A stretch of 14,527 nucleotides of DNA from Victivallaceae bacterium (GTDB taxonomy: Bacteria; Verrucomicrobiota; Lentisphaeria; Victivallales; Victivallaceae): assembly GCA_028698975.1 (NCBI GenBank), contig JAQVVK010000006.1, forward strand, positions 9,412 to 23,938. The letters are read 5' to 3'. The translations under genes and the position numbers were made by a program. Below the pieces are notes generated by a model. The model was not told where the DNA came from and did not search any database. It saw nothing but the letters and a program-made list of their open reading frames with translations. Within the stretch, counting starts at the first letter, position 1. Every line of letters begins with the position of its first letter. This document shows positions 12,016 to 14,527 of this stretch, piece after piece.

Positions 12016-14079
12016 TTACTTGTTGAGCAACGCGCGGCGGGAATTGCGGGGCGTTGCGGTGAAAGACTCGCGCGAGGTTGCCGTGTTCGATTTTGAAACC
12101 TCGCCGGGGAGGCGGGGATTTGTGGAGGGTGCAACCTCGCGCGAAAGGTTAGCGTTGACGGTGCCCGATTCGAGCCGGCGGACAACTCCGCGACCGTCGC
12201 GGCGCTCGTCAACCCGGGCGGCCTTGCCGCGCCCAAACGGGACGATCTCCCGATACATAAGGCGGACTTGCTCGGTGAAGCGCTGGCGGCGCTCGGAGCT
12301 TTCGCGGTCGCCGTTGTCGCTCAAGGCGAACATCGGCACGCCCGCGACAAAGTCGGCGACGCAAATCAAAGCGCCGGGCGCGTGACCGAGGCGGGCGCGC
12401 GGGCCCTCCTCGGCGTTGAAGATATAGCAACCCGCCTCCGGGTCGGAGGGGTTGAAACCATAGGTCACGCGATAGCCCGCGCCGAGCTGCGCGAACGTCG
12501 GAGAGTGAAACCAAAACTTTGCGCCGTGAGAATCCACGCCGACGCGAATATGTCCCGCGCGAATCGTCGCCGAGCCGGTCTCGGGTTGGAGATAAACCGC
12601 TTGCGCGCGCGACGGTTTCGAGAGCGGGTTGACGGAAAGCTCGGCGGCCCATTTTTCGTCAGGCACTCCCTGATAAATTTCCCCCTCCATGGGGTCGGCC
12701 CCGATAAAATTCATGGCGGCGGCGGTCGCCTCGACGAGGTCGGCAAGCTTCCAGTAGCCGCACGTTGCCGGGTGCTTGGTGCCCTTGCGAATCGCGCTCC
12801 AGTCGTCGTTGGCTTGCTCAAACTCGCCGCGCTTGCGCCCGAGGTTGACGCCGCGCACGGCGCAAACTTTTTGCAACGTGTCGAATTGCTTTTCGATAAA
12901 CTTACTCTTGGGGCCGGTCGCATGTTTCACGGCGACGACCGAGCCGAGCGCGTTAATGATGTTTGCATCCCAAGCGCCCCGCTCAAGGTGCAACGCGACG
13001 CGCGGGAGGCCCGTAGAGTTGAACACGTTAAGGAAAGTCCAAAGAATATCCTTGGCGCGGTATGAGTCATTGTATCGGGCGACGATCCCGAAACCGATAA
13101 AGCGGCCCGTCGCGAGGTCAATCCCGGCGAGGAGCTGCGCGCGGAAAGCGCGCACGCCAAACTTGAGCGCGCACGGGTCGGCGGCATCCTGCCACGGGAT
13201 ATAGAAACCCGTGTTGAAAGTCATGTCGTCAAATTCGTAACAATCGCCCGGCTTGAGCGGCACCGTCTCGCCGCGCGCGTTGACGTAGGTTAATTCGCGC
13301 CGTTGTGTGAAAGCCTTGTTTTTGAAAGTCGCGGGGCCTCGGTGCATGAGTTTGACCTCGGGTGTAATGCGCGCCTCCCGTTTAAGGGTCGGCGTCAACT
13401 TGTGTTTCGAGCTGCGCGGCTTGAGGATGATTTCCCGGAGCGAGTCGGGGCACGCGTCGGAGTTGGCAAACATTCGGAGCGCGAGCGAGACCGTGATCCG
13501 GTGCCCGGTGTTTGGGTCAATCGCGAGCACGAGCCGGCGAACCTCGGCGAGCGCCTCCTCCGGGAGGTCGAGCAACGAGGCGAGGGGCTTTCTCCCGCAG
13601 TTCTGATATTGAGGCTCAAGCGCCGCAATGCCGCCGGCATTGTAAGCGGAGCGAAACCGGCTCAAGCTCGCGAGCGAGACGCCGAGCGTCTCGGCGGCCT
13701 CGGTGAGAGTGCCGCCCTCGTGCATCCATTTATTTGCGGCAATGACGATCTCCTCGCGACGGCGCGCAACGGGAGAGACCGGCCCGGCCTCGGAGACCTG
13801 GGGCCCGATCTCCTCGACCGTCTCGGCGGACTCCCCGCCGATCTCCGGCGCGGCCCCGGCGGACTCCTCGCCGGCCTCAACCTCCGCCGTCTCGCGCTCG
13901 GCGGAAGGGGCAACGGTCAACGCCGAAAATGCGCGGCGCGTTTGTCGGTTGAGTCGGTCAACCGGGAGCGTCGGCGCGAGTGCCCGGTTGACTTCGCTTT
14001 CGTCTTGTTGGGGTAGTCTGGCCGCGCGCGTGAGCGCGGAAGATTGCACGAGGGAAGCGGGGAAAGTTTCGGTTGTCAT
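12016..14079 (-). CDS. MuA-like DDE transposase
   Basis: 687 residues. Residues 1-105 are an acidic, low-complexity leader. An HTH region follows (LTEAAETLGVSLASLSRFRS, about 124-143). The catalytic core spans about 275-460. Its first acidic site is EFDDMT (D284/D285), then LAGIDLATGRFIGFG. The motif expected to hold the second Asp reads ALHLERGAW (E366). The third is FIEKQFDTLQ (E396). A beta-barrel Mu-transposase C-terminal domain lies at about 500-555. The tail (about 640-687) is basic and Ser/Thr-rich, a likely region for MuB or ClpX contact. It carries out strand transfer during integration and replication. ATG 14079 lies one base after the ParB-like stop, with AAAGG upstream. The second catalytic Asp appears to be replaced, see findings. 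Confidence 0.93.
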   Translation of the reverse strand: MTTETFPASLVQSSALTRAARLPQQDESEVNRALAPTLPVDRLNRQTRRAFSALTVAPSAERETAEVEAGEESAGAAPEIGGESAETVEEIGPQVSEAGPVSPVARRREEIVIAANKWMHEGGTLTEAAETLGVSLASLSRFRSAYNAGGIAALEPQYQNCGRKPLASLLDLPEEALAEVRRLVLAIDPNTGHRITVSLALRMFANSDACPDSLREIILKPRSSKHKLTPTLKREARITPEVKLMHRGPATFKNKAFTQRRELTYVNARGETVPLKPGDCYEFDDMTFNTGFYIPWQDAADPCALKFGVRAFRAQLLAGIDLATGRFIGFGIVARYNDSYRAKDILWTFLNVFNSTGLPRVALHLERGAWDANIINALGSVVAVKHATGPKSKFIEKQFDTLQKVCAVRGVNLGRKRGEFEQANDDWSAIRKGTKHPATCGYWKLADLVEATAAAMNFIGADPMEGEIYQGVPDEKWAAELSVNPLSKPSRAQAVYLQPETGSATIRAGHIRVGVDSHGAKFWFHSPTFAQLGAGYRVTYGFNPSDPEAGCYIFNAEEGPRARLGHAPGALICVADFVAGVPMFALSDNGDRESSERRQRFTEQVRLMYREIVPFGRGKAARVDERRDGRGVVRRLESGTVNANLSREVAPSTNPRLPGEVSKSNTATSRESFTATPRNSRRALLNK

Positions 14080-14080
14080 A

Positions 14081-14527
14081 TCACTTGCCTTTCAGAACTT
14101 CTTTGCAACCGCGCGCGAGCGCGGCAACGATCTCGGAGGGGAGAGACTTCGCCAGCTCGCGCGCGACGTTCGCGAGCCGCACGCGCTCGGCGGCGGGGGC
14201 GGACTTCCAGAAACGAAAGTTGTGCTCGAAGCTGCGGAAGCTCGCGTCGAGCCGGCGAACGGCGTCGGTATCTTTCCGGGCCTTGCCTTTGGTCGCGGCC
14301 TCGCCCGCAATTCCCGCGACCGCGCCGCCAAGGGAAATGTCGCCGCACATAATTGCGTTGACGAGCGGAGCGCGTTTGGAAGCGGGGAGGTCGAGCACCT
14401 TGTAAGCTCGCTGCAAACTATCCTCGCCGACGCCGTGCAAGGCCGCGAGGGCGTTGATTCCGTTCCCTGAGACCGCCTGAATCGTCTCCGGGGTTTTGTG
14501 AGGATTCGACCCTTTTTTTAGGTTGGA
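14081..14527 (-). CDS. ParB-like DNA-binding protein (partial, 5' end outside window)
   Basis: The C-terminal 148 residues of a protein whose frame stays open to the right edge. A TTG at 14440 could start it but there is no reason to prefer that. The visible part begins SNLKKGSNPHKTPE, then an HTH-like stretch (NGINALAALHGVGEDSLQRAY) and a helix (KVLDLPASKRAPLVNAIMCG) followed by DISLGGAVAG. This resembles the HTH region that follows the ParB/Srx-type domain in phage ParB-like proteins, where an x-G-E-I-S-L-x-x-A motif is common. The remaining 60 residues are basic and helical. It lies one base upstream of the transposase gene, so it may be a repressor-like or early regulatory protein. Family assignment is moderate because the N-terminal domain is not visible. 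Confidence 0.55.
   Translation of the reverse strand, partial: SNLKKGSNPHKTPETIQAVSGNGINALAALHGVGEDSLQRAYKVLDLPASKRAPLVNAIMCGDISLGGAVAGIAGEAATKGKARKDTDAVRRLDASFRSFEHNFRFWKSAPAAERVRLANVARELAKSLPSEIVAALARGCKEVLKGK

Noticed and set aside
11982..12236. N-terminal extension of the MuB-like ATPase
   Set aside because: It overlaps the transposase gene, is low-complexity and basic, and ATG 11981 has the better ribosome site.
10758..13065. Long plus-strand open frames opposite the transposase and ATPase genes
   Set aside because: High GC leaves few stops in antisense frames. These products lack known motifs and lie fully opposite well-supported genes.

Overview
The window is one side of a Mu-like transposable phage (prophage) genome. 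Every gene I can support lies on the minus strand, so the genome reads from right to left. The DNA is GC-rich (around 60% by eye), densely packed, and uses AGGAGG-type ribosome sites with many 1-4 base start/stop overlaps. The host is a Gram-negative-type bacterium that I cannot name from sequence. The serine-rich tails and GC content would fit Verrucomicrobiota or relatives, but that is only a guess.

Early region (about 14527 to 9034): the C-terminal part of a ParB-like DNA-binding protein, a MuA-type transposase, a MuB-type AAA ATPase target-selection protein, then four small genes. One of the four looks like a winged-helix regulator; the others I do not recognise.

Middle region (9015 to 7547): a lytic transglycosylase-like lysis or entry enzyme, followed by a compact DNA polymerase X-type nucleotidyltransferase with an intact carboxylate triad. 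The large terminase subunit and portal protein that Mu-type gene order predicts here are absent.

Head region (7550 to 1554): a MuF head morphogenesis protein fused to a C-terminal HExxH metallopeptidase-like domain, a small coiled-coil protein, a gpG-like protein, a gpI-type protease with an internal start for a gpZ-type scaffold, a DUF2190 decoration-type protein, the gpT-type major capsid protein, a strong hairpin, and gp36 and gp37 homologues (DUF1320 and DUF1834).

Left end (1554 to 1): a protein with a 19-unit SSSAPx hexapeptide linker between two globular domains, then a second, closely related DUF2190 gene cut by the window edge.

Points of most interest are the phage-borne PolX, the MuF-zincin fusion, the absent terminase and portal, the duplicated DUF2190 gene, and a set of Ser/Glu-rich C-terminal tails shared by otherwise unrelated virion proteins. 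No tRNA, rRNA, CRISPR array or insertion sequence was seen, and the phage ends are not in the window.
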